Part shown: positions 37,001 through 46,095 of the stretch, in pieces
Layout of the letters: every line of letters starts with the position of its first letter
Position numbering within the stretch: the stretch's first letter is position 1
Origin: Anaerotardibacter muris
GTDB lineage: Bacteria; Actinomycetota; Coriobacteriia; Coriobacteriales; Eggerthellaceae
DNA: 64,000 nt
NCBI RefSeq assembly: GCF_943192915.1
Contig: NZ_CALPCD010000007.1
Span: forward strand, 26,799 to 90,798
Reading direction: 5' to 3'
Program-made: the position numbers and the translations under genes
Notes under the pieces: model-generated
Database searches by the model: none
What the model saw: only the letters and a program-made list of their open reading frames with translations
What the model was told of the DNA's origin: nothing

Positions 37001-37419
37001 CCACTCCGTCTCACGACGACATGGCCCAGATCTATCGCGAATTGCGCCGTCAACAGCGCGCCAGCCAGCAGGAATTCTATGCGTTCGCCTTCGATCAGTT
37101 GGCTAAGAGCGCTACTTCGCTCATTCCTACCTTCTCCATATCCGTCAGCCAAACACGCTCGGGCGTGGCGGTGTTCGAAGAGCTCGGCCTGGTGAAAACC
37201 CGCACCGAGACTGCAAATAACATCACCCAACACTATCTGCATGTCGTAGACTATAAGGGTAAGGTCGAACTGGTCGAAAGCGTTCGTTATCAAGAAGGCA
37301 TGGATGAGATCGCTTCGTTCACGCGCTTTCAAGACTGGGTGCTCCATCAACCTTGTGAAGAATTGGAGCGTCGTATCCAAAAACCGCTCTTGCCGCGAAA
37401 CAAGAAAGAGGGTCTTTGA
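34084..37419 (+). CDS. recJ: RecJ-RecQ fusion (5'-3' ssDNA exonuclease plus helicase)
   Basis: 1111 residues, about twice a RecJ. The N-terminal ~560 residues are RecJ: DHH-family motif GDFDLDGIS near 86-94, DNGIA near 143, ITDHHEP near 163-169, and a DHHA1-like domain with RYGGHGAAVG near 416. The last ~480 residues are a RecQ-type helicase: motif I GTGRGKS near 657, DEAHH near 761, LTATAND near 797, and QMSGRAGRDG near 939. RecJ degrades the 5' strand while RecQ unwinds, as in the RecF pathway. The C-terminal stop overlaps the rel start (TGATG). Start ATG 34084 has AGTAGG upstream. Confidence 0.92.
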   Translation: MSARIQVKPVDGAVVRRIAQSFDLPHFIAATLAARGVTTDEAVERFLNPSLERDWLDPYAIEGMEAVIDQLVTAIKQHERILVFGDFDLDGISATTIMTRGLRAFGTDAIPFIPLRFEEGYGLSTKAIERVLTYEPDLVITVDNGIAAKAEVADLLERGIKVIITDHHEPAELVPEGVPLIDPKCSDNPSAILAGAGVALKVVQALGGRLGKPYLWRDLVDFATLGTVADLMPMIDENRALVSCGLAMLNDAPRPCIEALMFHAKVKPGELTSVNLGFTLVPRLNAAGRMGNAQLALDLLMCDDPTECMNLAAQLEDNNNKRRQIESELSEIAQEQAAQIYRGQRALIVSGQGWHEGVKGIVASRLVNKYGVPSLLFTIEDGEARGSGRSVGDINLFKAVESCKHLLTRYGGHGAAVGVTLPAKNLDAFYQELCAYMDALPAESFEGKIVADALVDLGELTLDNVAKIERLAPFGQENPKPCYLAAGVFLMQPKAVGAQKDHLSAQLSDGVHNVSAIMFRCPNISELLTCKTVVNAVFSAQIDTWKNYRTVKAMVDYLEPVDPQSSCDCSDSCRSFLQDLFSRYDQNASSIGCEEASAETSGSPDVSRTEWERLAQTDPAALRTRLVESFLGQRTLHEAQLKTLECLEAGDSVFTLMGTGRGKSIIFHLYAIELALKQHKTSIFLYPLRALISDQCFHLRQAVAPFGITVYELTGASTPEERAAVRQALEAGKADIILTTPEYLACHADELAQCANVGFVTIDEAHHVGLAREDFRVAYKHISESLEKLGNPQVLALTATANDDIAETLIELLPLDVFITDEAVRANLHVDDKRNIRKKDLYLANIIAQGDQTIVYVNSRMETIMLTKRLRELVPHLAHRIGFYNAGLSRSERTSMEELFRNGELSVLVATSAFGEGIDIPHIRHVVLYHMPFSEVEFNQMSGRAGRDGEDAYIHLLFGKGDSSINQSILRDATPSHDDMAQIYRELRRQQRASQQEFYAFAFDQLAKSATSLIPTFSISVSQTRSGVAVFEELGLVKTRTETANNITQHYLHVVDYKGKVELVESVRYQEGMDEIASFTRFQDWVLHQPCEELERRIQKPLLPRNKKEGL

Positions 37420-39752
37420 TGCCGCATAGTCATCCCACCCCTAAAGATGCAAGTTCGCACGGCTCTATTGATCCGTTCATCTTGGCGGCTACTGCTGCGC
37501 CTACGGGCGTTGCGGTGGAAGAGCGCTTCGGTGAATTGGTCGATCTTACTTCTAGCTATCTGAATGAAGACGATCAAGCTATGCTCACGCGCGCCTTCGA
37601 ATTCGCATGCAAGGCTCACGAAGGACAGCTGCGCAAGTCGGGTGAACCCTTCGTCATCCATCCCGTTGAAGTGGCTATCATCTTGGCCGACCTGCGCATG
37701 GATATCGAAACGCTGTGTGCTGCGCTGCTGCACGATACCGTAGAAGATTCTTCTACCACCAAAGAACAGGTAGCTGATACGTTCAGCCCCGAGATCGCAG
37801 AACTGGTCGACGGCGTTACCAAGATCTCGAAGATCGAAGTTGAAGACCTGAACGATGAACAGGCCCAAACATTCCGCAAGATGCTTGTGGCCATGAATCG
37901 CGATATTCGCGTCATCGTCATCAAGCTGGCTGACCGCCTGCATAACATGCGCACGCTCTCTGCGCTGCGCGAAGACCGCCGTATCTTCAAGTCACGCGAA
38001 ACACGCGAGATCTACGCGCCTATCGCGCATCGTTTGGGCATCAGCTCTATCAAGTGGGAACTTGAAGACCTAGCATTCTTCTACCTCGAGCCTACCAAGT
38101 TCAAACAGGTTTCGCGCATGGTCAGTGAAACGCGCCATGAACGTGAAGAGTACCTGCAGAACGTCATCGATATCTTGAAAGAAGAGATGGAGAAGATCGG
38201 TGTTGAAGCGCGCTTGATGGGTCGCCCGAAGCACCTGTATTCCATCTACTCCAAGATGATGAAGAAGGGCAAGGGTTTTTCAGAGCTCTATGACCTTATT
38301 GCGGTGCGTATCATCGTTGATTCCGTGAGCGATTGCTATTCGGCACTGGGCGCGGTCCATACGCTGTGGCATCCCATGCCCGGTCGTTTCAAAGACTATA
38401 TTGCCATGCCGAAATTCAACATGTATCAGAGCCTTCACACCACAGTCATCGGACCTGCGGGTCGTCCGCTCGAAGTGCAGATCCGCACCGAAGAGATGCA
38501 CCGTGTCAGCGAATATGGCGTTGCTGCGCACTGGCGCTACAAGGAAAGCGGCCGCAAGGGCGACAAGGATCTGGAAAAGCAGATCGCCTGGCTGCGTGAG
38601 ATGGTGGACTGGACCGACGAGACCAAAGACTCACGCGAATTCTTGAAAGAGCTGAAGGTCGACCTGGCACCGAAGGAAGTCTACGTGTTCACACCCAAGG
38701 GCAAGGCGCTCAGCTTGCGCGCGGGTTCCACTCCGGTCGATTTCGCCTACGCCATCCATACCGAAGTGGGCAACCATTGCGTGGGTGCGAAGGTGAATGG
38801 ATCCATCGTGCCGCTCACGTACCAACTGCAGCTGGGTGACCGCGTCGAGATCCTTACGCAGAAGAGCGCAAGCCCCTCGCGCGACTGGCTCAATATCGTG
38901 AAGACGCCAAGTGCTCGCTCGAAGATCCGTTCATATTTCTCGAAGATCAGTCGCGGAGACGATCTGCAGGTCGGTCGCGATAAGCTCACACGTGAGATGC
39001 GCAAACATGGTCTGGGCATCTCTTCGGCGCAGTCCATGCGCGCTATCAAGCAAGTAGCCGAGACCCTGGGCTTCAAGGACTCGGATGACATGCTGGTGAA
39101 GATCGGCAACGGCAAGGAGAACGCTCAGCTGGTGGCGAACCGCCTGCTGAAGATCTTGGTCGACCAGGGCAGTGAAGACGCAGAGAAGCCAGGCATCGGT
39201 GCTTCAGCTTCCTCCACGGGCAAGCTGCCACCTATGCTCACCAGCGTGAAGCGCCCGAAGAAGCATGAGACCCACGCAGACAACGGCATCGTGGTGCGCG
39301 GTATCGATGACGTGCTCGTGCGCCTGTCTCGCTGCTGCAATCCTGTGCCGGGTGATGACATCGTTGGCTTCGTCACGCGTGGACGCGGCGTTTCGGTCCA
39401 TCGTAATGACTGCCCGAATGCTACCGACCTGAAGCGTCATCCCGAACGCATCATCGAAGTGCACTGGGCAGATAGCGCGCCTTCGGGCAATGTTACCTTC
39501 AATGTTGAGATCATCATCGAAGCGCTTGACCGCTTGAACCTTCTGCTCGATGTGGCGAAGGTCTTCGCCGATCATGGTGCCAATGTGGTGTCATCTTCGT
39601 CAACGACCCATCGAGATAGTATGGTAGAGATGCGCTTCTTGTTCCAAGTTTCCGATACGGCGGCGATCGACCGTATCCTGCATAGCCTGCAGTCGGTCGA
39701 AGGCGTGTTCGAGGCGCGCCGTATGATGCCGAATGCAGTAGAAGCGAAGTAA
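37419..39752 (+). CDS. rel: Bifunctional (p)ppGpp synthetase/hydrolase
   Basis: 777 residues from ATG 37419, overlapping the preceding stop. Domains in order: HD hydrolase (HPVEVAIILADLRMD, LLHDTVED near 103), synthetase (YDLIAVRIIVD, YQSLHTTVIGP near 335), TGS (VYVFTPKGKALSLRAG near 422-437), then a Zn-finger/RIS region with RCCNPVPGD and a C-terminal ACT domain. The retained HD and synthetase motifs suggest both making and degrading (p)ppGpp, the usual single Rel of Gram-positives. The coupling with a repair fusion is unusual but may only reflect local gene order. Confidence 0.95.
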   Translation: MPHSHPTPKDASSHGSIDPFILAATAAPTGVAVEERFGELVDLTSSYLNEDDQAMLTRAFEFACKAHEGQLRKSGEPFVIHPVEVAIILADLRMDIETLCAALLHDTVEDSSTTKEQVADTFSPEIAELVDGVTKISKIEVEDLNDEQAQTFRKMLVAMNRDIRVIVIKLADRLHNMRTLSALREDRRIFKSRETREIYAPIAHRLGISSIKWELEDLAFFYLEPTKFKQVSRMVSETRHEREEYLQNVIDILKEEMEKIGVEARLMGRPKHLYSIYSKMMKKGKGFSELYDLIAVRIIVDSVSDCYSALGAVHTLWHPMPGRFKDYIAMPKFNMYQSLHTTVIGPAGRPLEVQIRTEEMHRVSEYGVAAHWRYKESGRKGDKDLEKQIAWLREMVDWTDETKDSREFLKELKVDLAPKEVYVFTPKGKALSLRAGSTPVDFAYAIHTEVGNHCVGAKVNGSIVPLTYQLQLGDRVEILTQKSASPSRDWLNIVKTPSARSKIRSYFSKISRGDDLQVGRDKLTREMRKHGLGISSAQSMRAIKQVAETLGFKDSDDMLVKIGNGKENAQLVANRLLKILVDQGSEDAEKPGIGASASSTGKLPPMLTSVKRPKKHETHADNGIVVRGIDDVLVRLSRCCNPVPGDDIVGFVTRGRGVSVHRNDCPNATDLKRHPERIIEVHWADSAPSGNVTFNVEIIIEALDRLNLLLDVAKVFADHGANVVSSSSTTHRDSMVEMRFLFQVSDTAAIDRILHSLQSVEGVFEARRMMPNAVEAK

Positions 39753-39864
39753 GCGAAATAGACGAAGTAAGATATCCTGCGTGCCTAGGTGGCAGGTGAT
39801 CGTCCAAGCGACAGGTCATATCCTAGGCGACCGAGGAGTGAAAGATGAAAGAGAAAGGGCAACT

Positions 39865-40551
39865 ATGGCAATGATCGAGGTCACACGAGGAGATTATGGC
39901 TTCAAGGTCACGGGTGCATGCGTCGACATCGATTATTTGATCCTTGGCATGATCCAGAACAATACGTATTTCATCTCTGATGGTAAGGGCCTTTTGGTGG
40001 TCGATCCATCTGCGGACACGAAACGTATCTTGCAGATGCTGGGCGATCGCAAGCTCGATGCTATCATCTGCACCCATCATCATCACGACCATGTGGGCGC
40101 GCTGCGCGAATTGCGTGATGCTACGGGCGCGCCTGTCTATGCTTCAGAAGTGGATGCAAAGGTGATCGAGAACCAGCCTGCGCCGCCTTTCGGTCCTACT
40201 GCAGAATCGTGCAAGGTGGACGTGAAGCTTCACGATGGCGATACCGTCACGGTGGGCAACATGAAATGGAAGGTCATCGAAACGCCTGGCCACACGCCTG
40301 GTGGTATCTGCTTGTTCCTTGATTCGGAATATGGTGAATATATCGAGCGCGCCAATGTGCTCATCTCGGGCGATACGCTCTTCGCGGGATCGATCGGCCG
40401 TACGGATTTCGAAGGCGGCAATGATGCGCAGATGCGCAAGTCGCTGAAGCGTTTGTCGCAATTGCCCGACGATACGCTCGTGCTCCCAGGTCATAATTCG
40501 CTCACCACTATCGGCGATGAGCAGCGTCGCGTGTTCGCCTATTTCTGCTAA
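39865..40551 (+). CDS. MBL-fold metallo-hydrolase (glyoxalase II-like)
   Basis: 228 residues from ATG 39865, AAAGGG 5 bases upstream. Metallo-beta-lactamase motif THHHHDHVGA near 69-78, further ligands in ETPGHTPGG near 140 and SGDTLFAGSIGRTD near 170, and LPGHNSLTTI near 210. The fold and motifs match the hydroxyacylglutathione hydrolase-like group, common downstream of rel in Gram-positives. The substrate cannot be read from sequence; a thioester is likely. Confidence 0.9.
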   Translation: MAMIEVTRGDYGFKVTGACVDIDYLILGMIQNNTYFISDGKGLLVVDPSADTKRILQMLGDRKLDAIICTHHHHDHVGALRELRDATGAPVYASEVDAKVIENQPAPPFGPTAESCKVDVKLHDGDTVTVGNMKWKVIETPGHTPGGICLFLDSEYGEYIERANVLISGDTLFAGSIGRTDFEGGNDAQMRKSLKRLSQLPDDTLVLPGHNSLTTIGDEQRRVFAYFC

Positions 40552-40601
40552 AGAAACGCTACAATAAGTAGGGCAACATCCCAAGAAGAAGGGCATAATG
40601 C

Positions 40602-41234
40602 ATGGCACGTAAGAGTGGAAAATTCAACTATTTTGACGCTTTTGCTGAACAGGCTGAGCTTGCGGTGAAGGAATCGCAACTGCTCATGTCCGTTATCGAG
40701 TCGTTCAAATGCGCAGAAGACCTTCAGGAATGCTTGCCAGAAGCCCATCAGATCGAAAATGATGCAGACGAAGTGCATCATCGCATCCACGATGCGCTGC
40801 TGCCCGACTTCGTGCCGCCGCTCGATCGCGAAGACATCACCGCCCTGGCTTCCGCGCTCGATGAAGTGGTCGACCAGATCGAGGAGCTCATTCGTAGCTT
40901 CTACATGTACGACGTGCGCTTCATGCATAGCGACGCGATCGAATTCGCTCGCATCTTGCATAATTGCTGCGTTGCTCTTGCGGGCGCTGTGAAGGAATTC
41001 CCTCGTGCGCGCAAGTCCGAGACCTTCCGCGCAGGCGTTCTGGAAGTGAATGATCGAGAAGAAGAGGCCGACCGTCTCTATCTTGAGGCGATGCGTCGTT
41101 TGTTCACGGAAGACTCTGAGCATTTCATGCGCGTTATGGTGTGGTCGTCCATCTTCGATCTGTTCGAAGACTGCATCGACCAATGCGAGACCATCGCCGA
41201 TCAGATGACCGCCATCGTGCTGAAGAACGGCTAG
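40602..41234 (+). CDS. DUF47 family (PhoU-like) phosphate transport accessory protein
   Basis: 210 residues, entirely helical, with repeated PhoU-like motifs (EAHQIENDADEVHHRIHDAL, EVNDREEEADRLYLEAMRRL) and the conserved pattern LASALDEVVDQIEEL near 83. DUF47 proteins normally accompany a PiT transporter in one operon and gate it. Here pit lies 12 kb away at 27261. RBS AAGAAGG precedes ATG 40602. The 174 bases after it hold a GC-rich hairpin at 41334-41351 without a T-run. Confidence 0.9.
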   Translation: MARKSGKFNYFDAFAEQAELAVKESQLLMSVIESFKCAEDLQECLPEAHQIENDADEVHHRIHDALLPDFVPPLDREDITALASALDEVVDQIEELIRSFYMYDVRFMHSDAIEFARILHNCCVALAGAVKEFPRARKSETFRAGVLEVNDREEEADRLYLEAMRRLFTEDSEHFMRVMVWSSIFDLFEDCIDQCETIADQMTAIVLKNG

Positions 41235-41408
41235 CGTGGCAGGGCTTCTCATCGGTTTCTCAGTCCTCTCGAAACACGACCGAAACATAGCTGCGTACCT
41301 CGTATAACGCTTACAGAAAAATAGACCAATCCAGCCACGCCCGCCCGTGGCTTTCGCGCGTTTGTGCTATGTTTGTGTGTGCAGATTTCCAAACGAGGAA
41401 AGTAGAAC

Positions 41409-42689
41409 ATGGCTTTAGTAGTTGCAAAGTTCGGAGGCACATCGGTCGCGTCGCCCGAACGCATCCAAAATGTAGCAAAACGCCTTATCAAGAAGAAGGA
41501 AGCAGGCGATCGCGTGGTTGCGGTCGTTTCCGCTATGGGTAAGACCACCGACGAATTGGTCAGCCTTGCAGACGCGGTGAATAATGCTCCCACCAAGCGC
41601 GAGATGGATATGCTGCTCTCCACAGGCGAGCAAGTTTCCATGGCGCTGCTGGCCATGGCTATCCAGTCTATGGGCCATCGTGCGGTCAGCTTCACGGGCT
41701 GGCAGGCAGGCATCGTAACCGACGACGAATTCTCCCGTGCGAAGATCGAGATCATCAACGCCGATCGTATTATCGACGAACTCGATAATGGCGCTATCGT
41801 TGTGGTGGCAGGCTTTCAGGGCTTAACTCATTCAGGCGACATCACTACGCTTGGCCGTGGCGGCTCTGATACTACAGCTGTAGCTGTTGCGCATGGCATC
41901 GGTGCCGATATCTGCGAGATCTATTCTGATGTTGACGGCGTCTATTCCGCCGATCCGCGCGTTGCACCGCGCGCCCGCAAGCTCGATGTTGTTTCTTATG
42001 ATGACATGCTCGAGCTTTCGAGCGAAGGTGCTGGCGTGCTCCAGTCGCGCGCTGTGGAATTCGCGCGCAAGTTTGGCGTGGTCATCCATGCCAGGTCCGC
42101 ATTCAGCGACGAACCAGGAACTATCGTCAAGGAGGTTGCTCCCACCATGGAACAGGCAGTGATCACAGGCATCGCTCACGATACATCCGAGATGAAGGTG
42201 ACCATCCGTGGCCTTGCTGACGAAGCGGGCATGGCGGCACGCATCTTCTCCACGCTCGCCAGCAACAAGGTCTCGGTCGACATGATCATCCAGAATGCGT
42301 CGAGCGATGGCAAAGCGAACATCTCCTTCACGTTCCCAGGCTCCCAGCGCGATATCGCGCTCGATGCGGTCGATCAGATCTCGAAGGAGCTCAACGCTTC
42401 AGAAGTGCTGGTCGACGATAACATCGCGAAGGTATCCATCGTGGGTACGGGTATGAAATCGAGCCCTGGTGTTGCAGCGCGTGCATTCAAAGCGCTGGCT
42501 GAAAATAAGATCAATATCGTCATGATCTCCACCAGCCCCATCCGTTTGTCGGTGGTGGTCGATGGCGATCAGGTGCAAGATGCCATCCAGTGCCTGCATA
42601 CTGAATTCGGACTCGATTCCGATAGTGTTTTCGAAGAGACGCAGCTTTCCGCGGAAGAGATCGCTGCGAAGATGAACAAAGGACGTTAA
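41409..42689 (+). CDS. lysC: Aspartate kinase
   Basis: 426 residues. Kinase signature VVAKFGGTSVASPERI at 4-19, then GRGGSDTTAVAVAHGI near 146 and two ACT regulatory domains at the C-terminus (about 265-400). The first step of the Lys/Met/Thr and diaminopimelate pathway; ACT domains imply feedback inhibition. I see no lysine riboswitch in the 174-base leader. The stop TAA is followed two bases later by asd. Confidence 0.96.
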   Translation: MALVVAKFGGTSVASPERIQNVAKRLIKKKEAGDRVVAVVSAMGKTTDELVSLADAVNNAPTKREMDMLLSTGEQVSMALLAMAIQSMGHRAVSFTGWQAGIVTDDEFSRAKIEIINADRIIDELDNGAIVVVAGFQGLTHSGDITTLGRGGSDTTAVAVAHGIGADICEIYSDVDGVYSADPRVAPRARKLDVVSYDDMLELSSEGAGVLQSRAVEFARKFGVVIHARSAFSDEPGTIVKEVAPTMEQAVITGIAHDTSEMKVTIRGLADEAGMAARIFSTLASNKVSVDMIIQNASSDGKANISFTFPGSQRDIALDAVDQISKELNASEVLVDDNIAKVSIVGTGMKSSPGVAARAFKALAENKINIVMISTSPIRLSVVVDGDQVQDAIQCLHTEFGLDSDSVFEETQLSAEEIAAKMNKGR

Positions 42690-42691
42690 TC

Positions 42692-43732
42692 ATGGCTTGG
42701 ACCAAGCAGATCCCCGCAAACCCGGTCGTCGCTGTTGCAGGTGCAACGGGCGCAGTCGGTCGTGAATTCCTTGAGGTACTTCATGACCTGGACTTTCCTG
42801 CTGCAGAAGTGAAGGCGCTCGCTTCTGCTCGTTCGGCAGGGAAGAAGCTTCCATTCAAGGGTTGCGGTCAAGTTCCTGCAGGCGAATTGGTGGTCGAAGA
42901 GATGACACCGGCAAGTTTCGAAGGCGTGGACATCGCGCTGTTCTCTGCGGGTGCGGGCGTATCCAAGGAAATGCGCGAGGCTGTTGTTGCTGCTGGTGCG
43001 GTGATGATCGATAATTCGAGCGCTTTCCGTATGGAGGAAGATGTGCCGCTGGTTGTTCCTGAAGTGAACCCTGAAGATGTGAAGTGGCACAGCGGCGTTA
43101 TCGCGAATCCGAATTGCTCCACCATTCAGATGGTAGTGGCGCTCAAGCCGCTTTACGACATCACGCCCATCAAGCGCGTGGTGGTCTCCACCTACCAGGC
43201 GGCATCAGGCGCTGGTGCGGCTGCTATGGATGAGCTGTACACGCAGACCAAGGAATTCCTCGAAGGCAAGGATCTTAATATCGATGCGTTCGCTCATCAG
43301 ATCGCTTTCAACGTCATCCCGCATATCGATGTGTTCATGGATGACGATTCCACCAAGGAAGAGTGGAAGATGGTAGTGGAAACGAAGAAGATCATGCATG
43401 ACGACGATCTGGCTGTGAGCGCTACCTGTGTGCGCGTGCCCGTGCTGCGCTGTCATGGCGAATCCCTCAATGTGGAATTCGAAGGTGCTATCACTCCAGG
43501 TCAGGCACGTGTGGCGCTCGAGGATGCGCCGGGCGTGGTGGTCATGGATGATACTGATAACAAGCTCTATCCTATGCCAGGTCTGCTCGCGGGCACCAAC
43601 GAGACCTTCGTGGGTCGTCTGCGCAAGGATCCTTCCGTGGAAAATGGCTTGGCGCTTTGGGTGGTTGCGGACCAGATTCGCAAGGGCGCAGCGCTCAATG
43701 CGGTGCAGATCGCTCAGCTGCTGCTTCCCTAG
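42692..43732 (+). CDS. asd: Aspartate-semialdehyde dehydrogenase
   Basis: 346 residues. Rossmann motif VAVAGATGAVGREFLEVL at 13-30, catalytic Cys in ANPNCSTIQM near 139, and QAASGAGAAAM near 170. Reduces aspartyl phosphate to aspartate semialdehyde, directly after the kinase encoded two bases upstream. RBS AAAGGACG overlaps the lysC end. A terminator follows within 110 bases. Confidence 0.97.
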   Translation: MAWTKQIPANPVVAVAGATGAVGREFLEVLHDLDFPAAEVKALASARSAGKKLPFKGCGQVPAGELVVEEMTPASFEGVDIALFSAGAGVSKEMREAVVAAGAVMIDNSSAFRMEEDVPLVVPEVNPEDVKWHSGVIANPNCSTIQMVVALKPLYDITPIKRVVVSTYQAASGAGAAAMDELYTQTKEFLEGKDLNIDAFAHQIAFNVIPHIDVFMDDDSTKEEWKMVVETKKIMHDDDLAVSATCVRVPVLRCHGESLNVEFEGAITPGQARVALEDAPGVVVMDDTDNKLYPMPGLLAGTNETFVGRLRKDPSVENGLALWVVADQIRKGAALNAVQIAQLLLP

Positions 43733-43810
43733 ATCGCTCAAGGAGACGTTAGGCCTAGGCGATGAAGCTATTCGTAGGCAGGTACGACGGTCCATACGTA
43801 AGAAGTACGA

Positions 43811-43839
43811 AGAGGTGGCTCGCAAGGGCTGCCTCTTTT
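43811..43839 (+). terminator. Rho-independent terminator after asd
   Basis: AGAGGTGGC (43811-43819) pairs with GCTGCCTCT (43828-43836), two G-U pairs, with an 8-base loop and TTTT tail. It ends the lysC-asd operon. Confidence 0.75.
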
Positions 43840-43869
43840 CATGAACCGTTTCGTTCGAAGGAGTAGGGG

Positions 43870-44325
43870 ATGCGCGCGATAATCCAGCGAGTCACACAGG
43901 CGTCGGTCGTCAATCTTGATGACGTGGCAAGTGAACCTGCGTCTATCGAGCAAGGATATATGATCTTGCTCGGTGTGGGTCATGAAGACACTGAAGCGCA
44001 GGCTGATAAGCTCTGGTCGAAGATATCAAAGTTGCGCATCTTCGAGGACGATAATGGTAAGACCAATCTGTCGCTGCGTGATGTAGATGGATCGGTGCTG
44101 GTAGTGTCGCAATTCACGCTCTATGCATCTTGCAAGAAGGGCAACCGACCTTCATTCACGGAAGCTGGCTCACCTGATCAGGCTGACCATCTCTACCGGT
44201 ATTTCGTCGATCTTATTCGCCAAGAGGGCATCCCTGTCAAGCACGGTTGGTTCGGCGCCCACATGCAAGTTTCGCTCGTCAACGACGGCCCCTTCACCCT
44301 CTTCCTTGACACCACCCAAATGTAA
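43870..44325 (+). CDS. dtd: D-aminoacyl-tRNA deacylase
   Basis: 151 residues. [13 protein letters not shown] at the start, the catalytic-site motif VSQFTLYA near 80, and [19 protein letters not shown] near 92 are diagnostic. Removes D-amino acids from tRNAs. ATG 43870 follows AAGGAG. The stop is immediately followed by a palindromic repeat. Confidence 0.96.
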   Translation: MRAIIQRVTQASVVNLDDVASEPASIEQGYMILLGVGHEDTEAQADKLWSKISKLRIFEDDNGKTNLSLRDVDGSVLVVSQFTLYASCKKGNRPSFTEAGSPDQADHLYRYFVDLIRQEGIPVKHGWFGAHMQVSLVNDGPFTLFLDTTQM

Positions 44326-44326
44326 A

Positions 44327-44434
44327 GGGGACGGGTCCACTTTTGTCCCGGACACTTTGGGGACAGGTCGGAAATCCCATTTGGCAAGCCTGGCCTGTCC
44401 CTTTTCTGTCCCGGACAGTTTGGGACCTGTCCCC
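44327..44434. repeat. GGGGAC palindromic intergenic repeat, copy R1
   Basis: Contains GGGGACGGGTCCAC, TTTGTCCCGGACAC, GGGGACAGGTCGGAAATCCC, a TTTGGC...TGGCCTGTCCC segment, CTGTCCCGGACAG and GACCTGTCCCC. It starts one base after the dtd stop and fills most of the gap to the dehydrogenase. Confidence 0.85.
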
Positions 44435-44512
44435 AGGTCAAAAACTTACAGCTCTACCGTGCAGCTTTGCTTACCAGGTGATAGGATAGGCACGGAGAAG
44501 GAAGGAGCAACC

Positions 44513-45901
44513 ATGAACAAAGAAAAGATTCGGGTTGTCCAATATGGATGCGGCAAGATGGCGAAGTACATCTTGCGCTATATGCACGAAAACGGTGCCG
44601 AGATCGTTGGAGCTATCGACACGAACCCTAAGCTAGTCGGCATGGATGTAGGAGAATTCGCGGGCCTTGGCAAGAAGCTGGGCGTGGTCATCTCTGACGA
44701 TGCGGATAAAGTGCTCGATGAATGCGACCCGCAGATCGCGGTCGTGACGCTCTTCAGCTTCATGAAGGATATTGAACCAGCTCTGCTCGAGTGCGTTGCT
44801 CGCGGCATCAATGTGATCACGACCTGCGAAGAAGCCATCTATCCGTGGACCACATCCCCTGAGATAACCAATCGCATCGATGCTCTTGCGAAAGAATGCG
44901 GCTGCACGGTCACAGGCGCCGGCATGCAAGATATCTACTGGATCAATATGGTGGGTTGTGTGGCAGGCGGCGTCCATCGCATCGATCGGATCGAAGGCGC
45001 TACCAGCTACAATGTTGAAGATTATGGCTTGGCGCTGGCAAAGGCCCACGGTGTAGGCTTGACACCCAAGCAGTTCGAGGCAACGCTCGCGCACCCCAAA
45101 GTGGTCGAGCCTTCTTATATGTGGAACTCGAACGAATCGCTCTGCAATCTGATGGGTTGGACCATCAAGAGCCAGACCCAGAAGAGCATTCCTTTCATCG
45201 CCAAGGTTGATACCTATTCCGAAACTTTAGGCGAGACCATTCCTGCAGGTAAGTGCATTGGCATGAGCGCGGTGGTAATCACCAAGACCCATCAAGGACC
45301 GGTCATCGAGACTCAGTGCATCGGTAAGGTATACGGCCCCGACGATGGTGACCTGTGCGAATGGCGTATTCTCGGTGAACCGAATACCACGTTCGCGGTG
45401 AGCAAGCCTGCGACGGTCGAGCATACGTGTGCTGATATCGTGAATCGTATCCCAACGGTGATCGATGCCCCTGCGGGATTCATCACGGTCGACCAGCTTC
45501 GCGAAGTTGAATACCTTACCTATCCCATGAATCTGTATGTGGAAAGCGATCCCTACGGGCACGGGTTCCTCTTTGGTGGTGGCGAAGGCTCTAATGACGA
45601 AGGCTGCGGCTGCGGCTGTGAGCATGACCACGGCAATCATGACCATGGCGAACATGACCACTGCAGTCGCCATCATCACGATGATGGTTGTGGCTGCGGT
45701 GGTCATCATCATGGGCATGGCTCGAAGAAGAAGGGCAAGCACCATAAAGAGGGCAAGTGCGACCACAAGCATGACCATAGGCATGACCACAAACATGCTC
45801 ACAAACATGGTCATAAGCATGACAAGATGTGCCATTGCGGCAAGCATCCCGGAGGAAAATGCACCTGCTCCAAGAAGAAAAAGCGCTCGAAGAAGAAATA
45901 A
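44513..45901 (+). CDS. NAD(P)-dependent dehydrogenase (2,4-diaminopentanoate dehydrogenase-like) with metal-binding tail
   Basis: 462 residues from ATG 44513 with a GGAGG-type site; a longer frame to 44123 runs through dtd in another frame. Residues 1-360 form a Rossmann dehydrogenase ([17 protein letters not shown]) of the dihydrodipicolinate reductase-like family that includes 2,4-diaminopentanoate dehydrogenase of ornithine fermentation. From about residue 360 a Cys- and His-rich tail begins ([19 protein letters not shown]), with further HDH/HKH repeats, CxC motifs, and a Lys-rich end. Such tails bind Ni, Zn or Cu in metallochaperones. Its role on a dehydrogenase is unclear. Confidence 0.82.
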   Translation: MNKEKIRVVQYGCGKMAKYILRYMHENGAEIVGAIDTNPKLVGMDVGEFAGLGKKLGVVISDDADKVLDECDPQIAVVTLFSFMKDIEPALLECVARGINVITTCEEAIYPWTTSPEITNRIDALAKECGCTVTGAGMQDIYWINMVGCVAGGVHRIDRIEGATSYNVEDYGLALAKAHGVGLTPKQFEATLAHPKVVEPSYMWNSNESLCNLMGWTIKSQTQKSIPFIAKVDTYSETLGETIPAGKCIGMSAVVITKTHQGPVIETQCIGKVYGPDDGDLCEWRILGEPNTTFAVSKPATVEHTCADIVNRIPTVIDAPAGFITVDQLREVEYLTYPMNLYVESDPYGHGFLFGGGEGSNDEGCGCGCEHDHGNHDHGEHDHCSRHHHDDGCGCGGHHHGHGSKKKGKHHKEGKCDHKHDHRHDHKHAHKHGHKHDKMCHCGKHPGGKCTCSKKKKRSKKK

Positions 45902-46095
45902 CGCGGTCGCGGTCATACTCTCGGTTTCCCGCGTTCATGTTCGAAAGTTACGTGAAGCTTACAGCATGAAAACGCGGAGTTTTCCCTCGTTGATCGCCAC
46001 TTTAGCGCTGCCATTTTATAGCTAACCTAAGTAATGTGTTCGCACACCAAAACAAGATGTTTTGCCAAAGCGACCAAGGAGAGAGGTTGATAGCA

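Noticed and set aside
41235..41408. Lysine riboswitch before lysC
   Set aside because: The 174-base leader is too short and lacks the conserved lysine-aptamer sequences. Only a GC-rich hairpin is visible.
44123..44512. N-terminal extension of the dehydrogenase upstream of 44513
   Set aside because: It reads through dtd and the palindromic repeat in another frame. ATG 44513 has a good ribosome site and begins the Rossmann fold.
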